Source: Streptomyces chumphonensis (GTDB lineage: Bacteria; Actinomycetota; Actinomycetes; Streptomycetales; Streptomycetaceae). Taken from it: DNA of 64,000 bases. Below, in pieces: positions 18,572-33,919 of this stretch (positions within the stretch are counted from its first letter, which is position 1; every line of letters begins with the position of its first letter). The position numbers and the translations under genes were made by a program. The stretch is taken from assembly GCF_014779715.1 (NCBI RefSeq), contig NZ_JACXYU010000020.1, positions 31,411-95,410 on the forward strand, read 5' to 3'. The notes below the pieces were generated by a model. The model saw only the letters and a list, made by a program, of their open reading frames with translations, had not been told where the DNA came from and did not search any database.

Positions 18572-19131
18572 TGAACGCCCAGAACCTGATGACCGAAGAG
18601 CTGGTCGCCGAAGAGCTGGCCTCCGTCGACCTCCAGACGTTCCGCCAGGTCATGGCCTCGTTCGCCAGTGGCATCACCGTCGTCACCACGGTGGACGGCG
18701 CGGGCACCCCGCGTGGGCTCACCTGCTCGGCGTTCTGCAGCGTCTCCGTCGACCCGCCGCTGCTGCTGTCCAGCATCGCCAGCCGCAGCGGCTCGCTCCA
18801 GGCGATACTGGAGCGCGGCCGGTTCGCGGTGAACATCCTCAGCGCGCGGGACGAGAAGACCTCTCAGGTCTTCGCCTCCGGCACCCAGGACAAGTTCAGC
18901 CGGGTGCGGTGGGAGCCGGGCGCGACGACCGGAATGCCGGTGCTGCTGGGCACCACCGCGCACGCCGAGTGCGAGCTGGACAGCGTCGTACGGGCCGGTG
19001 ACCACACCCTGCTGCTCGGCCGGGTCGTGGCCGGTGACGCGGGCGTCGACACCCTCCCGCTGACCTACTGGCGCAGCGACTACGCGCGACTGGCCCCCGG
19101 CGCCCGGACGACCCACCCGGTCGCGGTGTAG
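18571..19131 (+). CDS. Flavin reductase (HpaC-like)
   Basis: A 186-residue protein of the short-chain NAD(P)H:flavin oxidoreductase family, with FRQVMASFASGITVVTT near the start and CSAFCSVSVDPPLLLSSIA and GRFAVNILS as flavin-binding segments. It should supply reduced FADH2 to the two-component halogenases of the cluster. ATG 18571 (or GTG 18568) overlaps the stop of the ligase gene. It ends the plus-strand precursor operon, before a strong bidirectional hairpin. Confidence 0.88.
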   Translation: MNAQNLMTEELVAEELASVDLQTFRQVMASFASGITVVTTVDGAGTPRGLTCSAFCSVSVDPPLLLSSIASRSGSLQAILERGRFAVNILSARDEKTSQVFASGTQDKFSRVRWEPGATTGMPVLLGTTAHAECELDSVVRAGDHTLLLGRVVAGDAGVDTLPLTYWRSDYARLAPGARTTHPVAV

Positions 19132-19191
19132 CCGACGCGGGGACGCCGTCCTCCGCGACCCGGCCTTCCGGGCCCCGGGGGACGGCGGGAC

Positions 19192-19235
19192 GTGCGGGGA
19201 GGGCGCCACCCGGCCGGGTGGCGCCCTCCCCGCAC
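19192..19235. terminator. Bidirectional terminator between flavin reductase and carrier protein genes
   Basis: Bases 19192-19235 form a perfect 22+22 palindrome between convergent genes, 60 bases after the reductase stop and 13 bases after the carrier protein stop. It can end transcription from both sides. Confidence 0.85.
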
Positions 19236-19248
19236 GCGGTGGGGCCGC

Positions 19249-19560
19249 TCAGAGGGCGACGCCGTAGGGCGCCAGCGCGTACCGGCGCGCCAGGTACGCG
19301 CCCAGCTCGGCCAGGCCGGCGCGGTGGCGCAGCATCTCCCGGCCGAGTTCCTGGCCGAGCCACGCCTCCAACTCGCCCGCCAGCACGACGGCGTCCACCG
19401 AGTCGATGTCGAGTTCGTCGAGGTGGCGGTCGACGGGCACCTGCTCGGCGGGGACGTCGAGCAGGTGGGCGACCCGGGCGACGAGCCACTCCAGCACGGC
19501 CTCCTCGGTGACCGGGTGCCGCGCGCTCTCCTGCGCCGGCGGGGTCTGCTGCACGTCCAT
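19249..19560 (-). CDS. Free-standing acyl carrier protein
   Basis: A 103-residue carrier protein. The phosphopantetheine serine is in ELDIDSVDAVVLAGELEAWL, and the flanking helices match the carrier fold; residues 1-20 form an extra Gln/Pro-rich leader. ATG 19560 is preceded by GAGAGGAG. It lies 164 bases after the degenerate halogenase homologue in the same direction. Its cargo is not evident: the prolyl carrier is more likely the protein at 41471-41746. It could serve a tailoring step or help feed the PKS module with a defective acyltransferase. Confidence 0.8.
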   Translation of the reverse strand: MDVQQTPPAQESARHPVTEEAVLEWLVARVAHLLDVPAEQVPVDRHLDELDIDSVDAVVLAGELEAWLGQELGREMLRHRAGLAELGAYLARRYALAPYGVAL

Positions 19561-19724
19561 GCGGTGTCTCCTCTCGTTGCGGCGGCCCGGGGCGGGGCGG
19601 GCGTCGCAGGGGCCGGCTGCTCCCGGCGGCCGCCACGCGGGCGGCCGTCCCCGCCGTCCTCGGCGTGGACGGGCATGCTCCACCCCTCCGTGCGCGGTCG
19701 GTGCGTGCGGTGCGGTGCGGCGGC

Positions 19725-21386
19725 TCAGCGGCTGGAGGCCGAGGTGACGGAGGTGACGTTGTCGCGGGTGAGCAGGCGCCGGAAGTCCGCGGGCGCCTTC
19801 GTCTTCACCCACAGCAGCATCCGCAACCGCTTGGGGAAGGTGAAGTGGTAGACGCGGGCCGCGGGGTCGCCGAAGGCGTACAGCGGCGGCACGAACGGGG
19901 CCCGGCGCAGGTCCGCGAAGATCGCCGCAGCGGCGGTGGCGGCGTCCCGGCGGCCCTCGCGCACCTGGGCGATCGTCTCCAGGCTCCGGCCGACCAGTTC
20001 GCGCAGGCCCTCGGGGGCGTGGAACCAGATGCCGCCCAGCTCGAAGCGCTCGACGGGTGCCCAGCTCCCGGACTGCTCGCAGTCGAGGCGGGCGCGCTTG
20101 AGCGACAGGTCGGCGAGGATCTGCCACAGCAGCCACACGCGGGAGAAGGCGTTCCACAGCCGGAAGTCGCGGCAGGCGGTGCGGGCGGCGGCCAGCAGCC
20201 GGTCGTTCCACGCGCCGAGCTCCTCCTGGAAGCGGGCCACCCGGGCGAACGGCTCGGGGGCGAAGTCGTCCCGGCGCACGGCCGTGATCAGCGGGCCGGC
20301 CAGCGCGTGGACCAGCTCGGCCGCCGTCGTCACGTCGCGGGAGAGGAACAGGTCGGTGCGCGCGGCGGAGCGTTCGAGCGCGAACCAGCGCTCCCCGTGC
20401 GTGCGGGCGGCGGTGCGCTGCGTCGGCACGTGGGCCGTCCACGGCCGCACCGGGGACGCGGTGTCGAACTGGCGCGCCAGGTCGGGGTAGCGCTCGACGA
20501 CGGAGCGGAAGGCCTTCTCCGGGTCGTCGGGCAGCTCGGCGGCGACCTCGGGGTCGACGCTGAGCGTGACGGACGTCAGCGGGTTCTCCCCGGCCCGGTG
20601 GTTGCCGAAGTGCGCCAGCTGGAGCCAGCCGCCGTCGAAGAGGTGGTGGACGGTGCCCTCGGACCAGGGGGTCGCCTTCGGGTGCCGGTGCGGGGGGACG
20701 ACGTCCTCGAAGGGCGTCACGCCCCGCAGGTGCGCCGTGTAGCTCACCGAGCGGTGGGTGAGCCGGGGCTCGGCGTCGTCACCGCCCGCGCGGCGCACCA
20801 GCGGCGAGGCGTCGCCGGAGCAGTCCACGAGGTAGCGGGCGCGGTACGTGCGGCCGTCGGAGGCCCGGACCTCTCCCCCGTCGGGTCCGGCCTCGGCGTC
20901 GGTGAGGGTGACGCCGCGCGGGACGAGGGCCGCACCGTGCCGGGCGGCGATCCGCAGCGCGTGGGCGTCCACCTCCGGGCGGTACGGGTGCCACTCGGCG
21001 TGCTCGCCGGGCACGTTGAACTGGACGCTCTCGGCCGGGTCGTGGCGGCGCCCGGCGTGGTGGTGGAGGAAGCCCAAACTCTTCTTGACGCCACTGGTCC
21101 GCCGCACCTCCTCCGGCAGGTCGGAGAAGAGGCCGAACGCGGCGATCTCGGGGACGTCGAAGCGCTTGGCGAGCAGCAGGAAGACCTCGGCCGTGTAGGG
21201 CACGGTCGTCTCGCCGGAGGGAGCGCGGCGGTCGTCCTCCGCGCCGACGAGCAGCACGCGCACGCCCTGCCGGGCCAGCACCGCGCCCAGCAGACCGGCG
21301 GCGAGCGTCCCGCCGAGCACGGCGACGTCGTACCGTTCGGCGGGATCGGCGGCCCGGCCGGCGTCGGTCGGGGGTGCAGGAGTCAT
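19725..21386 (-). CDS. Flavin-dependent halogenase homologue with degenerate motifs (PltD-like)
   Basis: A 553-residue protein related along its length to the two halogenases at 23477-26999. The flavin GxGxxG motif reads LGGTLAAG, so the second and third glycines are lost. The WxWxIP motif reads WLQLAH. The later flavin-binding GD...DP...SRG region reads ARTDLFLSRDV. The lysine in SGVKKSLGF and GESTVPYT remain. Pyoluteorin clusters contain a comparable protein, PltD, that lacks the flavin motif and is not thought to halogenate. Halogenase activity is therefore unlikely; an assisting or cyclising role is possible. ATG 21386 follows GGAAGGA. Confidence 0.8.
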   Translation of the reverse strand: MTPAPPTDAGRAADPAERYDVAVLGGTLAAGLLGAVLARQGVRVLLVGAEDDRRAPSGETTVPYTAEVFLLLAKRFDVPEIAAFGLFSDLPEEVRRTSGVKKSLGFLHHHAGRRHDPAESVQFNVPGEHAEWHPYRPEVDAHALRIAARHGAALVPRGVTLTDAEAGPDGGEVRASDGRTYRARYLVDCSGDASPLVRRAGGDDAEPRLTHRSVSYTAHLRGVTPFEDVVPPHRHPKATPWSEGTVHHLFDGGWLQLAHFGNHRAGENPLTSVTLSVDPEVAAELPDDPEKAFRSVVERYPDLARQFDTASPVRPWTAHVPTQRTAARTHGERWFALERSAARTDLFLSRDVTTAAELVHALAGPLITAVRRDDFAPEPFARVARFQEELGAWNDRLLAAARTACRDFRLWNAFSRVWLLWQILADLSLKRARLDCEQSGSWAPVERFELGGIWFHAPEGLRELVGRSLETIAQVREGRRDAATAAAAIFADLRRAPFVPPLYAFGDPAARVYHFTFPKRLRMLLWVKTKAPADFRRLLTRDNVTSVTSASSR

Positions 21387-21520
21387 CGCCTGTGTCCTTC
21401 CGGCATGCGGCTGCGGCGGTCACGGGCCGCCCGCCGCGATCGCCGCGTGGGCCGCGGGGCGGGCCCGTGGATGACGCTAGGCGCCGGGGGTCGGGGCGGC
21501 CTCGACGGTGGCTGGAACGC

Positions 21521-21556
21521 GCCCCTGCCCCGGTCGGCGGTGACCGGGGCAGGGGC
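21521..21556 (-). terminator. Hairpin after the MFS transporter
   Basis: A perfect 15-bp stem (21521-21535 with 21542-21556) with a 6-base loop lies 19 bases beyond the MFS stop. It separates the PKS1-PKS2-halogenase-halogenase-MFS operon from the halogenase homologue and carrier protein genes. Confidence 0.8.
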
Positions 21557-21574
21557 TGCGGGCGGAGCGCCGGG

Positions 21575-23335
21575 TCAGGCGCCGCCGGGCGTGATCCGCG
21601 CGGGCTTGACCTTCGGCAGGGCGAGGACCAGCAGGAAGCAGAGGGTGAAGACTCCCAGCTGCCAGCCCAGGGCGCCCTGGAAGCTCCGGCTGAAGTTCTC
21701 CTTGCGGGCCTCCGGCGCGGCCTCCACGAGGACCGCCGTGCGCACCTGTTCCGTCACCTCGGGCGGCAGCGGCAGCTGTTCGGCCTCCCGTTCGACCCGC
21801 TCGCAGCTCGGCGGGACGGCCGTGAGGTCCTTCTGGTTCGTGCGGTCCTCGAAGCAGGTCTCGAAGCCGGCGACGACCTGTTCCGAGCGTTCCGGCGGCA
21901 GTCCGGCGGCGGCCAGGTCCTGCCGTAGCCGCGGCTCCACCGTGGCCAGGGAGTCCCCGGCGTTTCCGGCGATGAGGTTGGCGAAGAGGATGCCGATGAC
22001 CGCGATGCCGACGGCGATGCCGACCTGCTGCGTCGTGGCGATGACGCCGGAGGCGGAGCCCGCGTCGCCGGACCTGATGCCCTCCAGGATGATGCCGGTG
22101 ATCGGCGCGACGACCAGGCCGGTGCCGGCGCCGCCGACCATGAGCGCCGGGACGAGGTACCAGCCCCGCAGGTCGGTGCCGGCCCAGTGGAGCGTCAGGA
22201 TGACGCCGCCCATGCCGGTCACGAGGAGCGCGGTGCCCAGGGCCAGCGTCCAGGTGCCGAGCTTGCGCACGACGACGTTCGAGCGCGCCGAGCCGATGGC
22301 GATGAGCAGGGCGAAGGCCAGCGTGACCGCGCCCGCGGAGACGGCGCTGTACGCGAAGCCGATCTGCAGGGTGATGAACAGCGTCATGAAGAACGACGGG
22401 ATGCCGGTGAAGAAGACCAGGCTGATCAGCAGACCGACGGTGAAGGACCGCTCCTTGAAGAGCGTGACGGGCACCAGCGGCGACGCGTCGGGGTCGGCCG
22501 TCCGGCGCCTCTCCACCCACGCGAACCAGGCCAGGACGAACGGCCCGGCCGCCAGCATGGCCAGGCTCCAGGCCGGCCAGTCGTGCTCGCGGCCCACGAC
22601 CAGGGGCAGGATGAGCAGGAAGAGCCCGGCGGTGACGATCAGCGCACCGGTGACGTCCAGCCGCGTCCTGGTCTCGGCGGAGGACTCCCGCAGGCGGGCG
22701 GCGCCCAGCCCGAGGGCGAGCAGGCCGATGGGCACGTTGACGTAGAAGATGGACCGCCAGTCGCTGCCGGCGATGTCCAGCTCGATGAGCCAGCCGCCCA
22801 GGACCGGTCCGAGGACGGTGGCCAGGCCGATGGAGGCGCCGTAGAAGGCGAGCGCCTTGGGCTTCTCCCTGCCGAAGAACGTGACCTGGATGATCGACAG
22901 GACCTGCGGGAACATCAGTCCGGAGAAGAGTCCCTGGAGGACCCGGGAGAGGACCAGGAAGTCGGCGCTGGTGGCCGCCCCGCACATGACGGAGGCGCAG
23001 GTGAAGCCCAGCATGCCGATGAGGAACATCCGCTTGCGGCCGTAGATGTCGCCCAGTCGGCCGCCGGTGATCAGCATGCAGGCGAAGGCGAGGGCGTACA
23101 CGGCGACGACGAGCTGGACGTCGGCGAACGAGGCCCCGAGGTCCGCCTGGATCGAGGGGATCGCCACGATCGTGATGGTGGTGTCCAGCAGCTGCATGAA
23201 CACGGCGGACAGCACGATCACGAGGATCAGCCAGCGGCCCGGGACCGGCGGTGCCTGGCCCTGCGCGGCGTCGGGCGCCGGTGCGGTGTCGGGGGCCGGG
23301 GGACGCGTCGGCCCGGGCCCGGTGGAGACACTCAT
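21575..23335 (-). CDS. MFS drug exporter, 14-helix (DHA2/EmrB-QacA type)
   Basis: A 586-residue membrane protein. After a Pro/Ala-rich cytoplasmic start, helix 1 contains the family motif LDTTITIVAIPSIQADLG; then GGRLGDIYGRKRMFLIG (motif A) and GPVLGGWLIE (motif C) follow, and an external segment with Cys residues precedes the last helix. This matches proton-driven drug exporters. The start at ATG 23335 follows AAAGGAATGG; the longer frame to 23455 lacks similarity. It is the last gene of the PKS operon and probably exports the halogenated product. Confidence 0.9.
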   Translation of the reverse strand: MSVSTGPGPTRPPAPDTAPAPDAAQGQAPPVPGRWLILVIVLSAVFMQLLDTTITIVAIPSIQADLGASFADVQLVVAVYALAFACMLITGGRLGDIYGRKRMFLIGMLGFTCASVMCGAATSADFLVLSRVLQGLFSGLMFPQVLSIIQVTFFGREKPKALAFYGASIGLATVLGPVLGGWLIELDIAGSDWRSIFYVNVPIGLLALGLGAARLRESSAETRTRLDVTGALIVTAGLFLLILPLVVGREHDWPAWSLAMLAAGPFVLAWFAWVERRRTADPDASPLVPVTLFKERSFTVGLLISLVFFTGIPSFFMTLFITLQIGFAYSAVSAGAVTLAFALLIAIGSARSNVVVRKLGTWTLALGTALLVTGMGGVILTLHWAGTDLRGWYLVPALMVGGAGTGLVVAPITGIILEGIRSGDAGSASGVIATTQQVGIAVGIAVIGILFANLIAGNAGDSLATVEPRLRQDLAAAGLPPERSEQVVAGFETCFEDRTNQKDLTAVPPSCERVEREAEQLPLPPEVTEQVRTAVLVEAAPEARKENFSRSFQGALGWQLGVFTLCFLLVLALPKVKPARITPGGA

Positions 23336-23476
23336 CTTCCATTCCTTTCGCGTTGCCGGGGCGGCGCCGCGCACCCGCTCGGGGACGCGGCGCCCTCCGC
23401 CTGCTCGGGCCGGGTCGCCCCGGGTGGGCCCTGCCGGGCCCGGTGGCGCGCCCACGGAACGCGCCGAGAGGACGCC

Positions 23477-25147
23477 CTAGAAGATGCGGCGGCCCTTCGC
23501 CTTCGCCTTCAGCGCCTCGATGCCGGTGCCGAACATCAGTCGCCGCACCGCCGGGTCGCCCTCCCTGCGCGCCCAGCCGATGGTCTTGCGGAGGACCTTC
23601 GGCGTGGGGTGCAGGAAGCGCTGGTCGCGTTCGGCGAACCCGAAGTGCTTGGGCACGTACGGTGCCCGGGCGATGTGGTCGTAGATGGTGTCGGCCGCCT
23701 CTCGAGCCGTGCTCTTGCCCGACTCGAAGGCGTCGCACCGCTCGACCATCTCGTCGTACAGGCTCTTGTAGCCGTCGTGGTTCGGCCAGTACAGGCCCAG
23801 GTGGGGGACGTCCTCGGCGTGCTTGAAGTGCTCGTCGCGGCCGTCCTTGAGGTACTTGGTGAGCGCCGACTGGAGGTGGAAGGTGCCCGCGTTGGCACCC
23901 CAGGCCCAGACCCGGAAGACGGCGGTCCACAGGTCGTAGTCGTCCCACGAGATGTACGCGGCGTTGACGAGGCTGTCGTTGTAGTCGAACAGGCCCTGCT
24001 GGAGGCGGTCGACGTAGTCGAAGCGCTCCTGGGAGAAGTCGTCGTCCTTGACGGCGTCCAGCAGGCGCCAGGACAGCGTGTTGATGGCCTCGGCCGTGTT
24101 GGACAGGCCGCGGGAGAAGAGGGGGTCGATGAATCCGGCCGCGTGCGAGAGGAGGAACCACCGGTCGCCCGAGCAGCGCGTGGAGGAGTACTGCAGCCGT
24201 CCGGTGGAGACCCACTCGCGCATCGGCTTGGCACCCTCGAACTGCCGGGCGACGTCCGGGAAGCGCTGCGCGTAGTGGTGGAACTCCTCCTCCGGCGTCA
24301 TGTTCCCGGCCTTGGGGTACGTGCGCGGGTCGAGCGTGAGCCCGACGCTGCACAGCGGGTTCCTCGACCACGGGTGGTTGTCGAAGCCGATGACCCAGAA
24401 CCAGCCGCGCCGGAACATGTGGTGGACGGTGCCCTCGTACCAGGGCACCGGCGGGGTGTTCTCCGGGGAGTGGTGGAACAGGGTGTCGGTGGGCGGGACG
24501 TCGATCATGTGGTTCCAGATCGACCGCGAGTGGTGCTTGAAGCGGCAGGTCTCCTCACGCAGCCCGAACTTCTCCGCCAGCGGTGAGCGGTAGCCGCTGG
24601 CGTCGACGACGTAGCGGGCCCGGTACTGCTCCCCGGCCGCGGAGCTGAGCGTGACGCCGCCGCCGTCGAAGTCGACGTCCTCCACGCGGAAGTTGACGCG
24701 CGGCACGCAGCCGTACTTCACGGCCGTGTGGTACATGTACGCGTCGATGTCCTGGCGGTAGAGGTGGCTGGCCTCGTGCAGCAGACCCGGGGTGTCGAAC
24801 TGGTTCACCTCGCGCGGGTCCTGGGGCCGGCCCTCGTGGTGGAGGAGGAAGCCGAAGTGCTTCTTCACCCCGAACTTGGGGCCGAGGACCTTGGTGCTGT
24901 TGGTGAAGGTGGCGAGCGTCTTGATCTCGGGCACGTCGTAGCGCTCGGAGATCGTGCGCAGGGCCACGAGGGTGTAGGGGATGGTGGACTCGCCGATGGC
25001 GAACTTCGGGTGCGAGGCCGCATCGATGAGCAGCACCTTGGCGCCGTTGCGGGCGAGGATCGCCCCCAGCATGGAACCGGCGATACCGGAGCCGAGGATG
25101 GCGACGTCGAAGGGCTGTGCGGGGTCGGGGTTCGGTTGCTCGTGCAC
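23477..25147 (-). CDS. FAD-dependent halogenase, phenol type (first of tandem pair)
   Basis: A 556-residue two-component halogenase. The FAD motif is ILGSGIAGSMLGAILARNG, then GESTIPYT and the catalytic-lysine segment FGVKKHFGF. The WxWxIP motif reads WFWVIG, with Gly for Pro. The flavin-binding SHAAGFIDPLFSRGLSNT is intact. The long C-terminal helical part resembles halogenases acting on phenols. It starts at GTG 25147 after AAGGAG and lies 88 bases after the next halogenase gene. It likely chlorinates the phenol ring or, as proposed for marinopyrrole enzymes, helps couple pyrroles. Confidence 0.87.
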   Translation of the reverse strand: MHEQPNPDPAQPFDVAILGSGIAGSMLGAILARNGAKVLLIDAASHPKFAIGESTIPYTLVALRTISERYDVPEIKTLATFTNSTKVLGPKFGVKKHFGFLLHHEGRPQDPREVNQFDTPGLLHEASHLYRQDIDAYMYHTAVKYGCVPRVNFRVEDVDFDGGGVTLSSAAGEQYRARYVVDASGYRSPLAEKFGLREETCRFKHHSRSIWNHMIDVPPTDTLFHHSPENTPPVPWYEGTVHHMFRRGWFWVIGFDNHPWSRNPLCSVGLTLDPRTYPKAGNMTPEEEFHHYAQRFPDVARQFEGAKPMREWVSTGRLQYSSTRCSGDRWFLLSHAAGFIDPLFSRGLSNTAEAINTLSWRLLDAVKDDDFSQERFDYVDRLQQGLFDYNDSLVNAAYISWDDYDLWTAVFRVWAWGANAGTFHLQSALTKYLKDGRDEHFKHAEDVPHLGLYWPNHDGYKSLYDEMVERCDAFESGKSTAREAADTIYDHIARAPYVPKHFGFAERDQRFLHPTPKVLRKTIGWARREGDPAVRRLMFGTGIEALKAKAKGRRIF

Positions 25148-25235
25148 GGGGGTCTCCTTGGAGCCGTCCGGTCGGTCGGTGGTGGCGGGTGCCGTGTCCG
25201 CGCGGGGGCGGGAGTGGTCCGGTGGGGGCGCCGGG

Positions 25236-26999
25236 TCACTTGGGCAGGGGCACCCGCAGCGGCCTACCGATGACCGGCCAGCGCGCGACGATGTGCTTGA
25301 GCTCCTCGGCGAGGTCGAACTCCTCGCGGTCGAACCGCTTGCGGATGAAGAGGGTGAGCCCTTCGTGGACGAGTTCGCCGATCTCCACCGGCGCGTTCCG
25401 CTTCGCCCATTTGAGGGTGTCGACGATCTTCATCGTGGAGGCGTCGGTCCAGTGGTTGTCCGGGTCGGCGAGGCCGAAGGCGGGCGGGACGAAGTCCGCC
25501 GCGCGCAGCATCTCCATCATCTCGTGGGCGGCGGCGCGTGCGGGGAGGTCACCGGCGTGCACGGACCGCGTCAGCTCGCTGACCCGCTTGAGCAGTTCGC
25601 GGGCGGGCGCGTAGTCGGGGATGGCGCCGTCGGGTGCCTGCCGCTCCAGCCGGGCGAGGACCGAGGGGTCGTGGCTGTCCAGGAAGCGGGCGTAGGCGCG
25701 GTTGATCTCGAAGGTGGCGAGGATCTGCCCCAGGGACCAGATCCGGAACCAGGCGTTCCACAGGTGCCAGTCGCTGAACGAGGTGTACGCGTTGGCGACG
25801 AGGTCGTCGTTGAAGTCCAGCAGGCCCTGCTCCAGCTCCTGGACGTACGCGAAGCGCTCGACGGAGAAGTCGTCGTCCTTGATGGCGTCCAGCAGCCGCC
25901 AGCCGAGGGCGTGGATGATCTCCATCGTGTTGGACAGGCCCCGGGAGAACAGCGCGTCCACGAACCCGGCGGCGTGCGAGGTGAGGCACCAGCGGTAGCC
26001 GACGGTCTGCTTGGACGAGTACTGGAGCCGGCCGGTGCTCACCCAGTCGCGCACCGCGCGGGCTTCCCTGAACTGCGGCTCGATGTCCGGGTACTTGGCG
26101 ATGAAGCGGCGGAACTCCTCCTCCGGGGAGCAGTCCGGCCGGGGGTGCTTGCGCGGGTCGAGGTTGAGCCCGACGCTGCACAGCGGGTTGGTGGCCCGGG
26201 GGTGGTTGTCGAAGGGGATGACCCACATCCAGCCACCGTCGAAGAGGTGGTGCAGCGTGCCCTCGCTCCACGGGCTGGGGTTGTTGTGGACGCCCTTGGG
26301 CACGGTGCCCTCGTAGGGCTTCACGCCGACCATGTGGGTGAACAGCGACCGCGAGTGGTGCCGCAGCCGACTCGGGTCCTCCCGCAGGTCGAACTTCCGG
26401 GCGATCGGCGAGCGGTGCCCGCTGGCGTCCACGACGAACCTCACCCGCACCGGGTCGCCGCTCCCCGCGAGGACGGTGACGCCCTCGTCGTCGATCTCGA
26501 CGTCGTCGACCCTGGTCTGCTGCCTGACGTGGGCGCCGTACTTGACGGCCACGCCCAGCATCCAGGCGTCGGTGTCCTGCCGGAAGAAGTGGTTCTCGGT
26601 GTGGGTGATCTTGGGGATGGGGAACTCGCTGGTCTCCAGCGGGTTCTGCTTGGCGTTCTCCCGGTGGTAGAGGAATCCGAAGTTCCGCTTGACCCCGCAG
26701 TTGGTGGAGATCTTGGCCTGGGTGGCTTCGAAGGTGGTCAGCCACTTGATCTCCGGCACCCCGTACCGTTCGCTGACCAGCCGCATCATCATCGAGGTGT
26801 AGGGGATCGTGGACTCGCCGATGGCGAAGCGCGGGTGCGACCCGGCGTCCAGGATCAGCACCTTCGCGCCGTTCTTGGCCAGGCAGGCCGCCAGCGTGGA
26901 CCCGGCCAGGCCCGAGCCGAGAACGGCCACGTCGTACTGCGGTCGGTCTCCGGAGCTCGCCGGTCGGGGTTCGGTGGTCGTGCGTCGGCTGGGGGCCAT
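25236..26999 (-). CDS. FAD-dependent halogenase, phenol type (second of tandem pair)
   Basis: A 587-residue two-component halogenase with all key motifs intact: VLGSGLAGSTLAACLAKNG, GESTIPYTSMMMRL, the lysine segment CGVKRNFGF, WMWVIP and SHAAGFVDALFSRGLSNT. It needs FADH2 from the flavin reductase, chloride and oxygen. It is clearly paralogous to the neighbouring halogenase and to the degenerate copy. Start ATG 26999 follows GAGGAG; the in-frame ATG at 27059 looks like extension. It lies 90 bases after PKS2, so it probably acts on the phenolic product or a late intermediate. Confidence 0.9.
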   Translation of the reverse strand: MAPSRRTTTEPRPASSGDRPQYDVAVLGSGLAGSTLAACLAKNGAKVLILDAGSHPRFAIGESTIPYTSMMMRLVSERYGVPEIKWLTTFEATQAKISTNCGVKRNFGFLYHRENAKQNPLETSEFPIPKITHTENHFFRQDTDAWMLGVAVKYGAHVRQQTRVDDVEIDDEGVTVLAGSGDPVRVRFVVDASGHRSPIARKFDLREDPSRLRHHSRSLFTHMVGVKPYEGTVPKGVHNNPSPWSEGTLHHLFDGGWMWVIPFDNHPRATNPLCSVGLNLDPRKHPRPDCSPEEEFRRFIAKYPDIEPQFREARAVRDWVSTGRLQYSSKQTVGYRWCLTSHAAGFVDALFSRGLSNTMEIIHALGWRLLDAIKDDDFSVERFAYVQELEQGLLDFNDDLVANAYTSFSDWHLWNAWFRIWSLGQILATFEINRAYARFLDSHDPSVLARLERQAPDGAIPDYAPARELLKRVSELTRSVHAGDLPARAAAHEMMEMLRAADFVPPAFGLADPDNHWTDASTMKIVDTLKWAKRNAPVEIGELVHEGLTLFIRKRFDREEFDLAEELKHIVARWPVIGRPLRVPLPK

Positions 27000-27089
27000 G
27001 GGCGGGTCTCCTCGATGTCCTCGGTGCGTCGGTGCGGCCGTGCCGGGTGCCGGTGACACGGATGGTCCTCGCTCCCGCTGGAGGCGGGC

Positions 27090-33917
<6,828 letters not shown>

Positions 33918-33919
33918 GG

